Shown: positions 8,963-17,993, numbered from the stretch's first letter. The stretch is 64,000 nt of DNA from Flaviflagellibacter deserti (GCF_042652085.1 NZ_JBHSJF010000003.1:62001-126000), one strand, 5' to 3'. Notes: generated by a model from the letters alone, not told the origin. Made by a program: numbers and translations.

Positions 8963-10558
8963 TTAGTTGATGTCGACACCGTAGAAAGTGTGACGGCCGA
9001 ACGGGCTCAGCTTGTAGCCGGTCACGTTCTTGCGGATCGGTCCGATCTGCACCGCGTGGGCGATCGTGAACCAGGGTTCTTCCTTCTTGAAGATCACCTG
9101 CGCCTGCTCATAGAGCTTGGTGCGCTCGGCCTGGTCGGAGATCGCCTTCGCCTTCACGACGATGTCGTCGTATTCCTTGTTGCAGAACTTGGCGATGTTC
9201 GAGCCGCTCGTCTGCTGCGCGGAGGCGCAGCCGAGCAGGGTGTGCAGGAAGTTGTCCGGATCGCCGTTGTCGCCGGTCCAGCCGAACAGCGCCATCTGGT
9301 GCTCGCCGGCCTGCAGCTTCTTGCGGTACTCGCCCCATTCGAAGCTCTTGATCTCGGCCTTCACGCCGATCTTGGCGAGGTCGGCCTGCATCAGTTCGGC
9401 GATGCGGCGGGCGTTCGGATTGTAGGGACGCTGCACCGGCATCGCCCAGAGATCGGTCTCGAGGCCGTTAGGATAGCCCGCTTCCGCAAGGAGCTTCTTG
9501 GCACCTTCCGGATCATAGGGCGTGTCCTGGATCGAGTCGTTATAGCTCCACATCGACGGCGGGATCGGGTTCTTCGCCGCGACGCCGGTGCCGAGGAAGA
9601 CGCCATCGACGATGGCCTTCTTGTCGATGGCCATCGAGATCGCCTTGCGAACGCGAACGTCGTCGAACGGCTTTTTCTGGGTCTGATAGGCGAGGTAGCC
9701 GATGTTCAGGCCCGGCTGCTCGAGAACCGTGATGTTCGTGTCCTTCCGCATCGCCTCGATATCGGCCGGGTTCGGGTACGGCATCACATGGCATTCACCC
9801 TTCTGCAGCTTGGCCCAGCGGACCGAAGCGTCGGGCGTGATGGCGAAGACGAGATCGTCGATCTTGGCCTTGCCGCCCCAGAATTCAGGGAATGCCTTGT
9901 AACGGATGACCGCGTCCTTCTGATACTGGACGAGGTAGAACGGGCCGGTGCCGATCGGCTCCTGGTCGATCTTCTCCGGCGTACCCGCCTTCAACATCGC
10001 GTCGGCATATTCCTTGGACTGGATGCCGGCATATTCCATCGCGAGGTTGGCGAGGAACGGAGCCTCGGGTTTGTTGAGCGTGAATTTGACCGTGTAGTCG
10101 TCGACCTTCTCCAGCGACTTGATCAGTTCCGGCATCGCCATGTCGTTGAAGTACGAATGGTCCGGACTCGTCACGTTGAAGTAGGGATTCTCCTTCTTCC
10201 ACATGCGCTCGATCGAGAAGACGATGTCGTCGGCATTGAAGTCGCGCGTCGGCTTGAAGGTCTTGTTGGAGTGCCACTTCACTCCCTTGCGCAGGTGGAA
10301 GGTGTAGGACGTGCCGTCCTCGGAGATGTCCCACTTCTCGGCGAGACCGGGAACGACCTTGGTGCCGCCGGATTCGAAGTCGACGATGCGGCCGTAGATC
10401 TGGGAGTTGGCGTCGAACGACGTACCCGTCGTCTGTACGCCGGGATAGAAATTTTCCGGGCTGCCTTCCGAGCAGTAGACGAGGGTTTTTGCAGAGGCGG
10501 GGGCGATAGAGACAGGCAGGGCCAGGCACATCGCGGCAATCAGATAACGAGACTTCAC
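8963..10558 (-). CDS. dppA: Dipeptide-type ABC transporter periplasmic binding protein
   Basis: The 531-residue protein has a Sec signal peptide (MKSRYLIAAMCLALPVSIAP, cleavage after PASA). It has the family-5 binding-protein fold: LVYCSEGSPENFYPG near the start, then GLAEKWDISEDGTSYTFHLR and FNADDIVFSIERM. This is close to E. coli DppA, including SEGSPE near the mature N-terminus. It should bind di- or tripeptides, or related solutes such as haem precursors, in the periplasm. It leads the dppABCDF operon and lies about 195 bp downstream of the DUF1989 gene on the same strand, so co-transcription with that gene is possible. Confidence 0.88.
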   Translation of the reverse strand: MKSRYLIAAMCLALPVSIAPASAKTLVYCSEGSPENFYPGVQTTGTSFDANSQIYGRIVDFESGGTKVVPGLAEKWDISEDGTSYTFHLRKGVKWHSNKTFKPTRDFNADDIVFSIERMWKKENPYFNVTSPDHSYFNDMAMPELIKSLEKVDDYTVKFTLNKPEAPFLANLAMEYAGIQSKEYADAMLKAGTPEKIDQEPIGTGPFYLVQYQKDAVIRYKAFPEFWGGKAKIDDLVFAITPDASVRWAKLQKGECHVMPYPNPADIEAMRKDTNITVLEQPGLNIGYLAYQTQKKPFDDVRVRKAISMAIDKKAIVDGVFLGTGVAAKNPIPPSMWSYNDSIQDTPYDPEGAKKLLAEAGYPNGLETDLWAMPVQRPYNPNARRIAELMQADLAKIGVKAEIKSFEWGEYRKKLQAGEHQMALFGWTGDNGDPDNFLHTLLGCASAQQTSGSNIAKFCNKEYDDIVVKAKAISDQAERTKLYEQAQVIFKKEEPWFTIAHAVQIGPIRKNVTGYKLSPFGRHTFYGVDIN

Positions 10559-10753
10559 GACACCACTCCAACTGGGCTGGGTGAAGCGGCAGAGGCTATT
10601 CCACTAAAGGTTCCTGTCAATCGCGTCGCAGGCATGAAAAGCGGGCGAATCATGGCCTAAATTTGTGCAACAGCCTGTCTGAGAAGCACAATTCGGCTCT
10701 TTAAGATTTCTAATCCAAACGGTCCGAAATCGGGCGGTCAGGCGACTCTCCGA

Positions 10754-11608
10754 TTACTCGCCGTCCTTGTCCCACCAGCCTTTTTCGGGCTTGAGGCCAT
10801 GCTGGCCACGATAGGGCGCGACGTCCGGACTCTTCCAACTCTCGATCGTTGCGGGATCCAATCTGTACACCTCGACGCCAAGCGGGCGGCAGACCTCGAT
10901 CGGGTCTCGGGCGTCCGGGCCCCACAACGGCACGGAGAGATCGCCCCCGGGACACGTCGACAGGGCGCAGAGGAGATCGATCTCGGCGAAGAATTCGAGA
11001 TAGTCGCCCTTCTGCGCCGGGCAGTCGCGCATGAAGTACATGTCGTCGGCGTTGAGCCCGGTGACCTGGAAGACGTTCAGCACGTCGTGCACGTCGAACT
11101 CGGTCAGCCCGAACGGCAGGACCGAGCGGACGAGGTTCGAATGGCAGTGGAAATGGAAGTCCTGCCCGGTCAGGAGCTTGTTGACGTAAGGATCGCAGCG
11201 CGTGCCGAGGAGGTCGTGGATGCGGCCGCCATATTCGTCGATCCCGTAACCCGCCAGCGTGTCGGCGATGATGGTCACCAGCGGCCGCAGGAACGGCAGC
11301 GTCGACCACAGCCGGTCATGGGTCGAGACATGCGCGCCCTGGAGCTGGCGCGTCCGCGAGGCCCATAGGCGCTCGCGCGGATCGTGGCGGTTCCAGATAT
11401 TGAGGTCGCCGACCTGCGGGCCCTCAACGGCGACGATTCGGAAGACATGGCCGGCCGGCACTTCCCAGGCGCGTCCGGTGCGAATCGGGATCGTGAATTG
11501 TTCGACCAGTTCGCGGCCCGGGGCCGAGGCGACGCGGTCGTAGAACTCCTTGTCGACGTCGAGCGCCGATCCCTTGCTCACCTGATACGCCGCCCGAAAA
11601 TCCTTCAT
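10754..11608 (-). CDS. DUF1989 (urea carboxylase-associated family) protein
   Basis: The 284-residue cytoplasmic protein contains the DUF1989 core: QVGDLNIWN, FHFHCHSNLVRSVL and the C-terminal CPGGDLSVPL. In this family, paired subunits next to urea/guanidine carboxylase have been shown to act as carboxyguanidine deiminase; solitary members like this one are mostly uncharacterised. The start at 11608 is preferred because GGAG lies 6 nt upstream. No carboxylase gene is near. The dipeptide-type transporter follows on the same strand, so an amide or amidine substrate imported by it is conceivable, but that is inference. Confidence 0.75.
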   Translation of the reverse strand: MKDFRAAYQVSKGSALDVDKEFYDRVASAPGRELVEQFTIPIRTGRAWEVPAGHVFRIVAVEGPQVGDLNIWNRHDPRERLWASRTRQLQGAHVSTHDRLWSTLPFLRPLVTIIADTLAGYGIDEYGGRIHDLLGTRCDPYVNKLLTGQDFHFHCHSNLVRSVLPFGLTEFDVHDVLNVFQVTGLNADDMYFMRDCPAQKGDYLEFFAEIDLLCALSTCPGGDLSVPLWGPDARDPIEVCRPLGVEVYRLDPATIESWKSPDVAPYRGQHGLKPEKGWWDKDGE

Positions 11609-11702
11609 CGCACACTCCATGAAACCGGCGGATCAGGCAGGCTAGCGGCGGCGTCGTCAACCATCCGGATGACACGCGAAATTCTCCGATTGGTTCAACA
11701 GC

Positions 11703-11897
11703 GTGTTTACCGATGGGGTCGAAGTCTTGCGGATCCCGTTCGTGATCGAGGACCATGAGGTCTTCATCGGTGCGAGCGTCGGCTTCGCGGCGATGCACCC
11801 GGACGATCCAATGGAGGGAGACCAACTCCTCGTCGCGGCCGACAACGCGCTCTATGCCGCGAAACGCGCCGGAAAGAACACATGGCGGAATGCGTGA
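11703..11897 (+). pseudogene. Remnant of a GGDEF diguanylate cyclase (C-terminal end only)
   Basis: About 45 codons read VFIGASVGFAAM, then DQLLVAADNALYAAKRAGKN, which is the last strand and helix of a GGDEF domain. The GGDEF motif itself, the nucleotide-binding half and any sensor are missing, and the sequence upstream is the antisense of the DUF1989 gene start. It is best read as a leftover of a deleted or rearranged cyclase gene. A short expressed peptide cannot be excluded, but nothing supports one. Confidence 0.6.
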
Positions 11898-11934
11898 CCG
11901 GCAACGTCTTCGAATGGGACGCCGCGATCTGAGC

Positions 11935-12624
11935 CTAAGTGTGCGGCCAGAGCGATTGCAGGAATTCGCTGATTCCGTTCATCGCGATCTGCGTGCCGAT
12001 GCACAGCAGCAGGAACGCCGACAGCCGCGACAGCGCGCGCGCGCCGCCGGGTCCGAGAAAATTGAGCAGGCGGTCGGCCGACGAATAGGCCAGCCAGACG
12101 ATTATCGCGACCGCCAAAGCCGCCGCCGATGCTCCCGCGACGAAAGCAAGGAACTCCTCGTTCGAATGCGGATGATTCGCGCCGATCGCGATCGCGACCG
12201 AGATGGTGCCGGGGCCAGCGGTGAACGGCATCGTCAGCGGGAAGAAGGCTACGTCCTCATAGCCTGCCGCCTCCGACGCCTGTTTCTGCTTGTCGGCCTC
12301 GTAGCTCTCGGTGAGGAAGAGCAGGCTCCACGCGCTCGCGGCCACCACGACGCCGCCCGCGACGCGGAGCGCCGCCAGGGTGATTCCGAAGAAGCTCAGT
12401 ATGTACGCGCCGCCCCAGAGCGCGACGAGCATGATGATCGCCGAATAGATGCCGATCCGCCGCGCCAGGATCAGCCGCTCGAAATGCGAGCGATCCGCCG
12501 TCGCCTGGCTGAAGATCAGCGCCGAGCCCGGCGGATTGACGATCGAGAACAGCGCGGAAAATGACAGCAGGAATGTTTCGGTGGCGGTCGGCATCGGCGT
12601 CTCGACGGGCGGCGCCGGCATCAT
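11935..12624 (-). CDS. MarC-family integral membrane protein
   Basis: The 229-residue protein has six predicted membrane helices and the MarC-family landmarks SIVNPPGSALIFSQAT in the first helix region and PLTMPFTAGPGTISVAI in the middle. The family was once linked to multiple antibiotic resistance, but its transport role is not established. The start may be any of several nearby ATG codons (12624, 12621 or 12594); the region from ATETFLLSFSALF onward is conserved. It is divergent from the methyltransferase gene, with about 100 bp between them. Confidence 0.85.
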   Translation of the reverse strand: MMPAPPVETPMPTATETFLLSFSALFSIVNPPGSALIFSQATADRSHFERLILARRIGIYSAIIMLVALWGGAYILSFFGITLAALRVAGGVVVAASAWSLLFLTESYEADKQKQASEAAGYEDVAFFPLTMPFTAGPGTISVAIAIGANHPHSNEEFLAFVAGASAAALAVAIIVWLAYSSADRLLNFLGPGGARALSRLSAFLLLCIGTQIAMNGISEFLQSLWPHT

Positions 12625-12728
12625 GACACGGCGCCTTCCCGTGGTCCAAATCCCTGTCCTGCAAGCTGTAATGTTGCCGTAAGGGCGCTCGGGCCGAGTC
12701 CTCGCGAATTTTCGTGAGGCGGTGTCGC

Positions 12729-13520
12729 ATGTTGGATCCCGAGGGCATTCAGGTTGTCGCCAAGCAGTCCGGCTTTTCGAGCGTCGAGTCGGAACAGGTC
12801 GTCCGCACGCGCGGGCTCTTGGTGACGGGGCGCGCCGGCATCGTCGATACGCTCGAGAACCTGATCAGCGGCGGTCAGCAGGAAGACATCCTCGCCGCGA
12901 CGCTCTCCGCTGCACTGGTCGACGAGGGCGACCGTCTGGTCGATGTTGGGTGCGGAACCGGCAAGCTTGCGATCGCCGCGTCGCGGCTGGTCGGCGCCAA
13001 AGGCTCGGTCGTCGGTATCGACGCGACGCCACAGATGATCGATCTCGCCAATGCCCGTTCCGCGAAGGAGAAGTCGGGTGCACGCTTCCGCGTCGGCGTC
13101 GCCGAGCACCTTCCGCTGCCGGCGGGCAGCCAGGACGCGGTGACCAGTTCCTATTTCTTCCATCACCTGCCGAGCGACCTGAAGCCGCTGGCGATGCGCG
13201 AGATGTGGCGCGTGCTGAAGCCGGGCGGCCGACTGATCGTCACCGATTACGGTCGGCCGCGCAGCCTGTTCGGCTATATCGCGAGCTTCCCGATGCGCTG
13301 CGATTTCCACGAATATGTTCGTCCGCAGCTGCGCGGCGAACTCGAACGCATCATCGAGACCGAGGGGTTCGGGCCGGTGGAATTCACCGCGACCTTCCTC
13401 GGCTACATCAGCGTGCTGCGGCTGATCAAACCCTACCCGGCGACGACGCGCTCGGTCGGCAGATCGAGCACGAACGACGATCCGCCGCCGGGCCGCGCCT
13501 CGATGCGGATCGAGCCCTGA
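12729..13520 (+). CDS. Class I SAM-dependent methyltransferase
   Basis: The 263-residue protein has the Rossmann motif I LVDVGCGTGKLAIAASRLVG, followed by VVGIDATPQMIDLA (motif post-I) and the late block MWRVLKPGGRLIVTDYGRP. This places it among the small-molecule class I methyltransferases of the UbiE/type-11 sort; the substrate is unknown. ATG 12729 is chosen because GAGG lies 9 nt upstream; an in-frame GTG at 12714 is less likely. The last 29 codons overlap the 3' end of the convergent histidine kinase gene by 88 bp, and this tail, after LRLIKP, looks non-conserved. Confidence 0.85.
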   Translation: MLDPEGIQVVAKQSGFSSVESEQVVRTRGLLVTGRAGIVDTLENLISGGQQEDILAATLSAALVDEGDRLVDVGCGTGKLAIAASRLVGAKGSVVGIDATPQMIDLANARSAKEKSGARFRVGVAEHLPLPAGSQDAVTSSYFFHHLPSDLKPLAMREMWRVLKPGGRLIVTDYGRPRSLFGYIASFPMRCDFHEYVRPQLRGELERIIETEGFGPVEFTATFLGYISVLRLIKPYPATTRSVGRSSTNDDPPPGRASMRIEP

Positions 13521-14788
13521 TGCTGCCGCATGATCTCGTGCGTGATCGCGAGCCCCAGCCCCGTGCCCGGCGCCTGTGTGGCGCCGCGCTGGAAGCGGCG
13601 GAACAGCCGCTCGCGGTCTCCCTCAGCGATACCGGGGCCGCGATCGTTGACGCGGGCCGTGGCGGGCAGGACGAGCTCGATCTCGATCGGGCTGCCTCGC
13701 GGGGTGTGCTTCAGCGCGTTCTCCAGCAGATTGCGCAGAGCGACAGCAATCGCGTGCGGGTCGGCGCGGACGGGCAGCGCGCCGGTCTCGCCGGTCACCG
13801 CGATCTCGCGGCCGTCCTTCACGGCGAGCGGGGCGATCTCGGCCACCGCCTCGACCACGACGTCGCGCAGGTCGAACACACGGTCGGATTTGAGCGTGCT
13901 GGCGTCGAGCCGCGCGACTTCCAGCAGTTGCTGGACGAGGCGGTTGATGCGGTCTGCGTCGCCGGCGAGCACCTTCCGATCCTCGCCGGGCGGGAGGCGA
14001 TCGATGCGGGCGGTGAGGATGCTCAGCGGCGTCCGGATCTCGTGCGCCGCATTGGCGATGAAGCGCCGTTCGGAATCGAGCGCCGTTTCCAGCCGCTGGA
14101 TGGCTGACGCGACGGCGTCGACGAAGGGCCGGATCTCGATCGGCATGCGCGAGGTCGCGAGGGTCGGCACGCCTTCGCCCGGCCGCATGCTCTCGGCGAC
14201 GTCGGCGGCGGCGTCGACCTCGCGGAACGCCTGCCGAAGCGTGATCCAGACCACGGCGATGCCGAACAGCATCACGGCGAACAGGACCGGCGTGCTTTCC
14301 CGCGCGAGTTCTCCGACGACGCTGTCGGCCAGGACGTCGTCATGGATGCCGCTCTGCGCGACCGCCACGGAATAGTCGCCGACCGGCCGGTGATAGGCGT
14401 ACCAGGGGCCGCCCGTCGCGCCCACGGGATTGAGCGCGAAGAAGTCCTCCGCAGGATGCTTGTTCGCGGTCTTCAGCACCTCGACCGCGCGGGGCGAGGA
14501 CGAGGCGATCGCGTTTCCGGACTTGTCGAAGACCGCGTAGAGGAAGCCGTCGTTTGACGATTGGTAAGACCGCGCGAGCGTGTCGGGAACGCTGAGCGTC
14601 CCGGTCTTCGTGTCGAACGCGCGGACAATATCGGTCGCCTGGTCCTGCAGCGTGCGGTCGCTCATCGTGTCGATCGATTCCGCCGCGCGGAAAATGACGA
14701 CCATCACGGGAATAATCGTGCCGAGCACGAGGACGAGCGACAGGCGGAAGATCAGCCGTCTGCGAAGCGACCAGCCACGGGCCTTCAT
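13433..14788 (-). CDS. Sensor histidine kinase (QseC/PmrB type)
   Basis: The 451-residue kinase has a membrane helix at about 13-34, a periplasmic domain of about 130 residues and a second helix at 166-185. A dimerisation domain follows, with the phospho-acceptor His249 in ANAAHEIRTPLS, then an ATPase domain (NLLENALKH, NDRGPGI, GTGLGL). Its start overlaps the response-regulator stop by 4 bp (ATGA), so the two form a translationally coupled pair. The location behind an ArnT-like gene suggests sensing of envelope stress or cationic peptides (inference). Its 3' end overlaps the methyltransferase gene by 88 bp. Confidence 0.9.
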   Translation of the reverse strand: MKARGWSLRRRLIFRLSLVLVLGTIIPVMVVIFRAAESIDTMSDRTLQDQATDIVRAFDTKTGTLSVPDTLARSYQSSNDGFLYAVFDKSGNAIASSSPRAVEVLKTANKHPAEDFFALNPVGATGGPWYAYHRPVGDYSVAVAQSGIHDDVLADSVVGELARESTPVLFAVMLFGIAVVWITLRQAFREVDAAADVAESMRPGEGVPTLATSRMPIEIRPFVDAVASAIQRLETALDSERRFIANAAHEIRTPLSILTARIDRLPPGEDRKVLAGDADRINRLVQQLLEVARLDASTLKSDRVFDLRDVVVEAVAEIAPLAVKDGREIAVTGETGALPVRADPHAIAVALRNLLENALKHTPRGSPIEIELVLPATARVNDRGPGIAEGDRERLFRRFQRGATQAPGTGLGLAITHEIMRQHQGSIRIEARPGGGSSFVLDLPTERVVAG

Positions 14789-15456
14789 GACGCGTCGTCC
14801 AGCATGTAGCCGATGCCGCGCAGGGTATGGATCGCGGCGCTCGACTCGGCGCTGACGAGCTTGCGGCGAAGGCGATGCACCAGCACCTCGATCGCGTTCG
14901 AGCCTAGTTCGTCATCGAAGGCGTAGAGCGCGCTTTCGATGACGTCCTTGGTCACGACGCGGCCCATCCGGCGCATCAGGAGTTCCAGCAGCGCCAGCTC
15001 GCGGCGCGAAAGGACGAGCGGCGAACCGCCGACTTCGGCGGTGCGGGTCGGAGTGTCGAAGCTGAGATTGCCGCTGACGAGGCGCACCCCGAGCGCGGTA
15101 TTGGGCCTGCGAAGCAGCGCGCGAAGGCGGGCGAGCAGTTCGTCGAAATGGAACGGCTTCAGCAGGTAATCGTCCGCGCCAGCTTCCAGACCGTCGACCT
15201 TGTCCTGCAGTGCGTCGCGGGCGGTCAGCAGCAGGACCGGACAGCCGAAACCGGCGATCCGGCCCTTCAAGAGATCGATGCTGTCGCCGTCGGGCACGAT
15301 GCGGTCGAGCACCGCGACATCGAACGATCCGACAGCGAGCGCGTCTTCCGCCGCGTCGAGGCGAGTGACGTGATCGACGGTGAAGCCGCTCTCATGCAGT
15401 CCCTTGATCAGGATCGCAGCGAGGTCCGTCTCGTCTTCAAGGAGGAGGAGCCGCAT
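14785..15456 (-). CDS. OmpR-family response regulator (QseB/PmrA type)
   Basis: The 223-residue regulator has a receiver domain with acidic pocket E7/D8, phospho-acceptor Asp51 in VAVLDRIVPDGD, and the conserved Lys in LLKPF. A C-terminal winged helix follows (SRRELALLELLMRRMGRVV and VEVLVHRLRRKL-like IEVLVHRLRRKL). It lies between the ArnT-like gene (20-bp overlap) and its cognate kinase (4-bp overlap). It probably controls lipid A or envelope modification genes including its own operon, which is inference from context. Confidence 0.9.
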   Translation of the reverse strand: MRLLLLEDETDLAAILIKGLHESGFTVDHVTRLDAAEDALAVGSFDVAVLDRIVPDGDSIDLLKGRIAGFGCPVLLLTARDALQDKVDGLEAGADDYLLKPFHFDELLARLRALLRRPNTALGVRLVSGNLSFDTPTRTAEVGGSPLVLSRRELALLELLMRRMGRVVTKDVIESALYAFDDELGSNAIEVLVHRLRRKLVSAESSAAIHTLRGIGYMLDDAS

Positions 15457-17026
15457 TCGTCTGTTCCGGCTGGAGCGGGCGCCATAACGCCATCATGCCG
15501 CCGCGATAGGGTCGCTGCAGGTCCGGCTGCGTTTCGAGATCCCGATGATACATGTCGGTTACGGCGATGACGATGCCTCGCGGATGCGCGGTGCGCCATG
15601 AGGAGATGTCCGCGCTTCCGATCTGCGCGACCGGTCTGTCGAGCCGGCCGAGGAAAGCGATCTCGCCATGATACAGGCCGACGAAGGCGACGTCCGGATC
15701 GTGATAGGAGCGAAGCTCGGTGCCGACCCAGCCGAGATCGTATGGTATGAAGGCCGAGCGCCAGCCGTGCAGGTGCAGGCCGAGGAAGACGATCGCGGTG
15801 AACGCCGCCGCCAAGGTCAGATCGTGCCGCGCCAGCATGAGCATCGCCGCCAGGCCGACAAGCACAAGCAGGCCGTCGGCATTGATATGCAGAGTCGGCA
15901 GGTCGAACACGTCGAGGCTGACCACCACGGCGATCATGACGAGGCACACCGCCAGTGTCAGGACGAACCAGCGCAAATCGTCGGGAACGTTGCGGACGCG
16001 CTGCATCAGCAGGGCCGCGGCCGGGAGCAGTGGCAGGAGGTAATGGACCTGCTTGCCCGACATCAGGCTGAAGATGATGAAGCCGCAGCCGGCCGAGATC
16101 GTCAGTAGCCGCCATTCGCGGGCACTCTCCGACGGCCAGCTGACGAGGCTCCTGATCGCACTGCGGCTGAAGGTGAATGGACAGAGCACCAGCGGCAGTA
16201 TCGCGATATAGAACCAGAACGGCTTCTTGTGCGCGAACGCATCGACCACCCGGCCGGCCGACTGCTTCAGGAAGAGCTCGTTGGCAAATTCCTGTCCGCC
16301 GGCGATCGCCGCCGGTATGGCCCAAACCAGTCCGATCGCGGTGCCGATTGCGATTGAACAGACAACGCCGAGATACCACCCTTTCCAACTGGCTCGGCGA
16401 GCGGCCCAGACCGGAGCGAGGAGAGCCGCCGGCAGGAGATGGACGGCGATGACCGGCCCCTTGGCGAGGACACCCAGGCCGATGGCAACGCCCAGGAGGA
16501 CGAAGCCGCTCCGCTCGCCTCGGCCGGCACGGACAAGACCTATCAGTCCCACGAGAACGCAGACCGTCAGGAGGCCGTCGAACATCGTCATGCTCGACAG
16601 CGCGACGAAGACGAGCATGGATGCGAGAACGAGCGCGCTCTCCGCGCCGCGCCGCGTCGCATTCAGCTCGCGGCCGAGGCGTGAGGTGAGGAAGACGGCG
16701 ACCGGCATCGAAAGCGCCGGGACGAGCCGCGCGACGATTTCCGACGGGCCGGTGACGGCCCAGGCGAGATTGATCAGCCAGAACAGCAGCGGCGGCTTGT
16801 GGGCGTAGGTCTCGCCGTTCAGGTGCGGGACGAGGTAATTGCCCGAATTCCACATCTCCCAGGCGACGGTGAGATAGCGCGTTTCGTCGATCGGCAGCAG
16901 CGGCCGCGCGAGCAACGCGACGGCGACAAAGAGAAACGACAGGCCGACCGCAAGGCCGGTCGGCGACAGAGAGAGCTCGCGCCGCGTGACGATGGGGGAG
17001 GCGCGTTCGGTCGAGGCGAGGGTCAT
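15437..17026 (-). CDS. ArnT-like family 39 glycosyltransferase
   Basis: The 529-residue membrane protein has about 11-12 helices and the ArnT/PMT signature at the start of the first periplasmic loop (PIDETRYLTVAWEMW, then HKPPLLFWL). ArnT moves an aminosugar from undecaprenyl phosphate to lipid A on the periplasmic face. The sugar here is unknown, because no arn sugar-biosynthesis gene is in the window. The gene overlaps the LAB_N gene by 4 bp and the response-regulator gene by 20 bp. This gives a four-gene operon for envelope modification and its control. Confidence 0.82.
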   Translation of the reverse strand: MTLASTERASPIVTRRELSLSPTGLAVGLSFLFVAVALLARPLLPIDETRYLTVAWEMWNSGNYLVPHLNGETYAHKPPLLFWLINLAWAVTGPSEIVARLVPALSMPVAVFLTSRLGRELNATRRGAESALVLASMLVFVALSSMTMFDGLLTVCVLVGLIGLVRAGRGERSGFVLLGVAIGLGVLAKGPVIAVHLLPAALLAPVWAARRASWKGWYLGVVCSIAIGTAIGLVWAIPAAIAGGQEFANELFLKQSAGRVVDAFAHKKPFWFYIAILPLVLCPFTFSRSAIRSLVSWPSESAREWRLLTISAGCGFIIFSLMSGKQVHYLLPLLPAAALLMQRVRNVPDDLRWFVLTLAVCLVMIAVVVSLDVFDLPTLHINADGLLVLVGLAAMLMLARHDLTLAAAFTAIVFLGLHLHGWRSAFIPYDLGWVGTELRSYHDPDVAFVGLYHGEIAFLGRLDRPVAQIGSADISSWRTAHPRGIVIAVTDMYHRDLETQPDLQRPYRGGMMALWRPLQPEQTNAAPPP

Positions 17027-17304
17027 GCGGTCGCCTCGCTCAATTTCGCGCGTTTGCGGATGAGATGCAGGTTGCGGAGATAGACGGCGAGGCCGAAGCC
17101 CTGACCCGCCATGAAGATCGGGTCGCCGACATGCAGGGCGTAGATCATCAGCAGGACGCCGCCGCCGAGGCTGAAGAACCAGAAGGCCACGGGTGTCGTG
17201 CTCTCGCCGCGCTTCTCACTGGCAAGCCATTGGATGAGGAAACGCGCGCTGAATAGCGCCTGCCCGCCGATCCCGACCAGCATCCAAAGGGATGAGAGGA
17301 TCAT
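17023..17304 (-). CDS. Lipid A biosynthesis N-terminal (LAB_N) domain membrane protein
   Basis: The 93-residue protein has three short membrane helices and the LAB_N pattern: FSARFLIQWLASEKRGES and STTPVAFWFFSLGGG, followed by GLAVYLRNLHLI. Such proteins usually sit beside a polyprenyl-phosphate sugar transferase and a family-39 transferase and are thought to help present the lipid carrier. Here the ArnT-like partner follows with a 4-bp overlap. The usual DPM1-type transferase is absent upstream, where a TetR gene starts after about 100 bp. Confidence 0.82.
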   Translation of the reverse strand: MILSSLWMLVGIGGQALFSARFLIQWLASEKRGESTTPVAFWFFSLGGGVLLMIYALHVGDPIFMAGQGFGLAVYLRNLHLIRKRAKLSEATA

Positions 17305-17408
17305 GGGCGGACGCCCGGCTGTACGGGAAAAGGCTTGAGACGTGACAACAGGCGGCCCCCGGGAAAGCGCCGTTGTCGATCCGTCACATTACAGCTTGCT
17401 TACGGCCT

Positions 17409-17993
17409 TCAGGCCGCCGGGAGCCCGTTCATCGCGAACTTGGCGATCTCGTCCAGTTCGGCCTTGTCCGCGCCTGCCGCTGCCTGCACGCCCATGCCGG
17501 TCAGGACCGACATGACATAACGGGCCAGCCCGGCCGGACTGGTCGTGCCGGGGAGGTCGCCCTCGTCGGCCGCGCGCTGGAAGCGGTCGCGAAGCGCGAT
17601 CTCGATGCGTTCGCGGCGATCGGCCAGGTCCTGCGCGATAGCCTCGCAACCCAAAGCTACGCCGCCGCGCATCACGAGCCAGGACGCCTGGTCCCCGTCC
17701 TCGCTATAGAGAAGGGCGGCGGTGGCGAAAATGCGCTCGACGGTCTCGCGGGCGGTCGGGGCGCTCAACGCCTCCTCCAGATATTGCACGCGCTGCTGGC
17801 CGTACCGATCTAGCACCGCACGGAAGAGCCCTTCCTTGCTGCCGAAGGCCGAATAGAGACTGGGCGAATTGATGCCCATCGCCTTTGTCAGCTCGGACAG
17901 GGAGGCGGCATCGTAGCCACGCGAGCAGAACACGGTCTGGGCGCGATCGAGCGCCTCACCGATGTCGAAACCGCGCGGGCGGCCCATTTTCAT
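17409..17993 (-). CDS. TetR/AcrR-family repressor of the adjacent RND pump
   Basis: The 194-residue protein has a TetR helix-turn-helix at residues 9-55 (RPRGFDIGEAL, then MGINSPSLYSAFGSKEGLF) and a helical ligand-binding C-terminal domain. The start at 17993 follows a clear GGAGG 8 nt upstream; the frame is open further but would need a TTG start. It is divergent from the RND adaptor gene with a 116-bp spacer, the classic arrangement of a pump repressor. The inducer is unknown. Confidence 0.88.
   Translation of the reverse strand: MKMGRPRGFDIGEALDRAQTVFCSRGYDAASLSELTKAMGINSPSLYSAFGSKEGLFRAVLDRYGQQRVQYLEEALSAPTARETVERIFATAALLYSEDGDQASWLVMRGGVALGCEAIAQDLADRRERIEIALRDRFQRAADEGDLPGTTSPAGLARYVMSVLTGMGVQAAAGADKAELDEIAKFAMNGLPAA

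Noticed and set aside
8990..10660. A 556-codon plus-strand frame opposite dppA
   Set aside because: It has Arg/Asp/Val-rich, low-complexity composition and no domain, and lies exactly antisense to a clear DppA gene.
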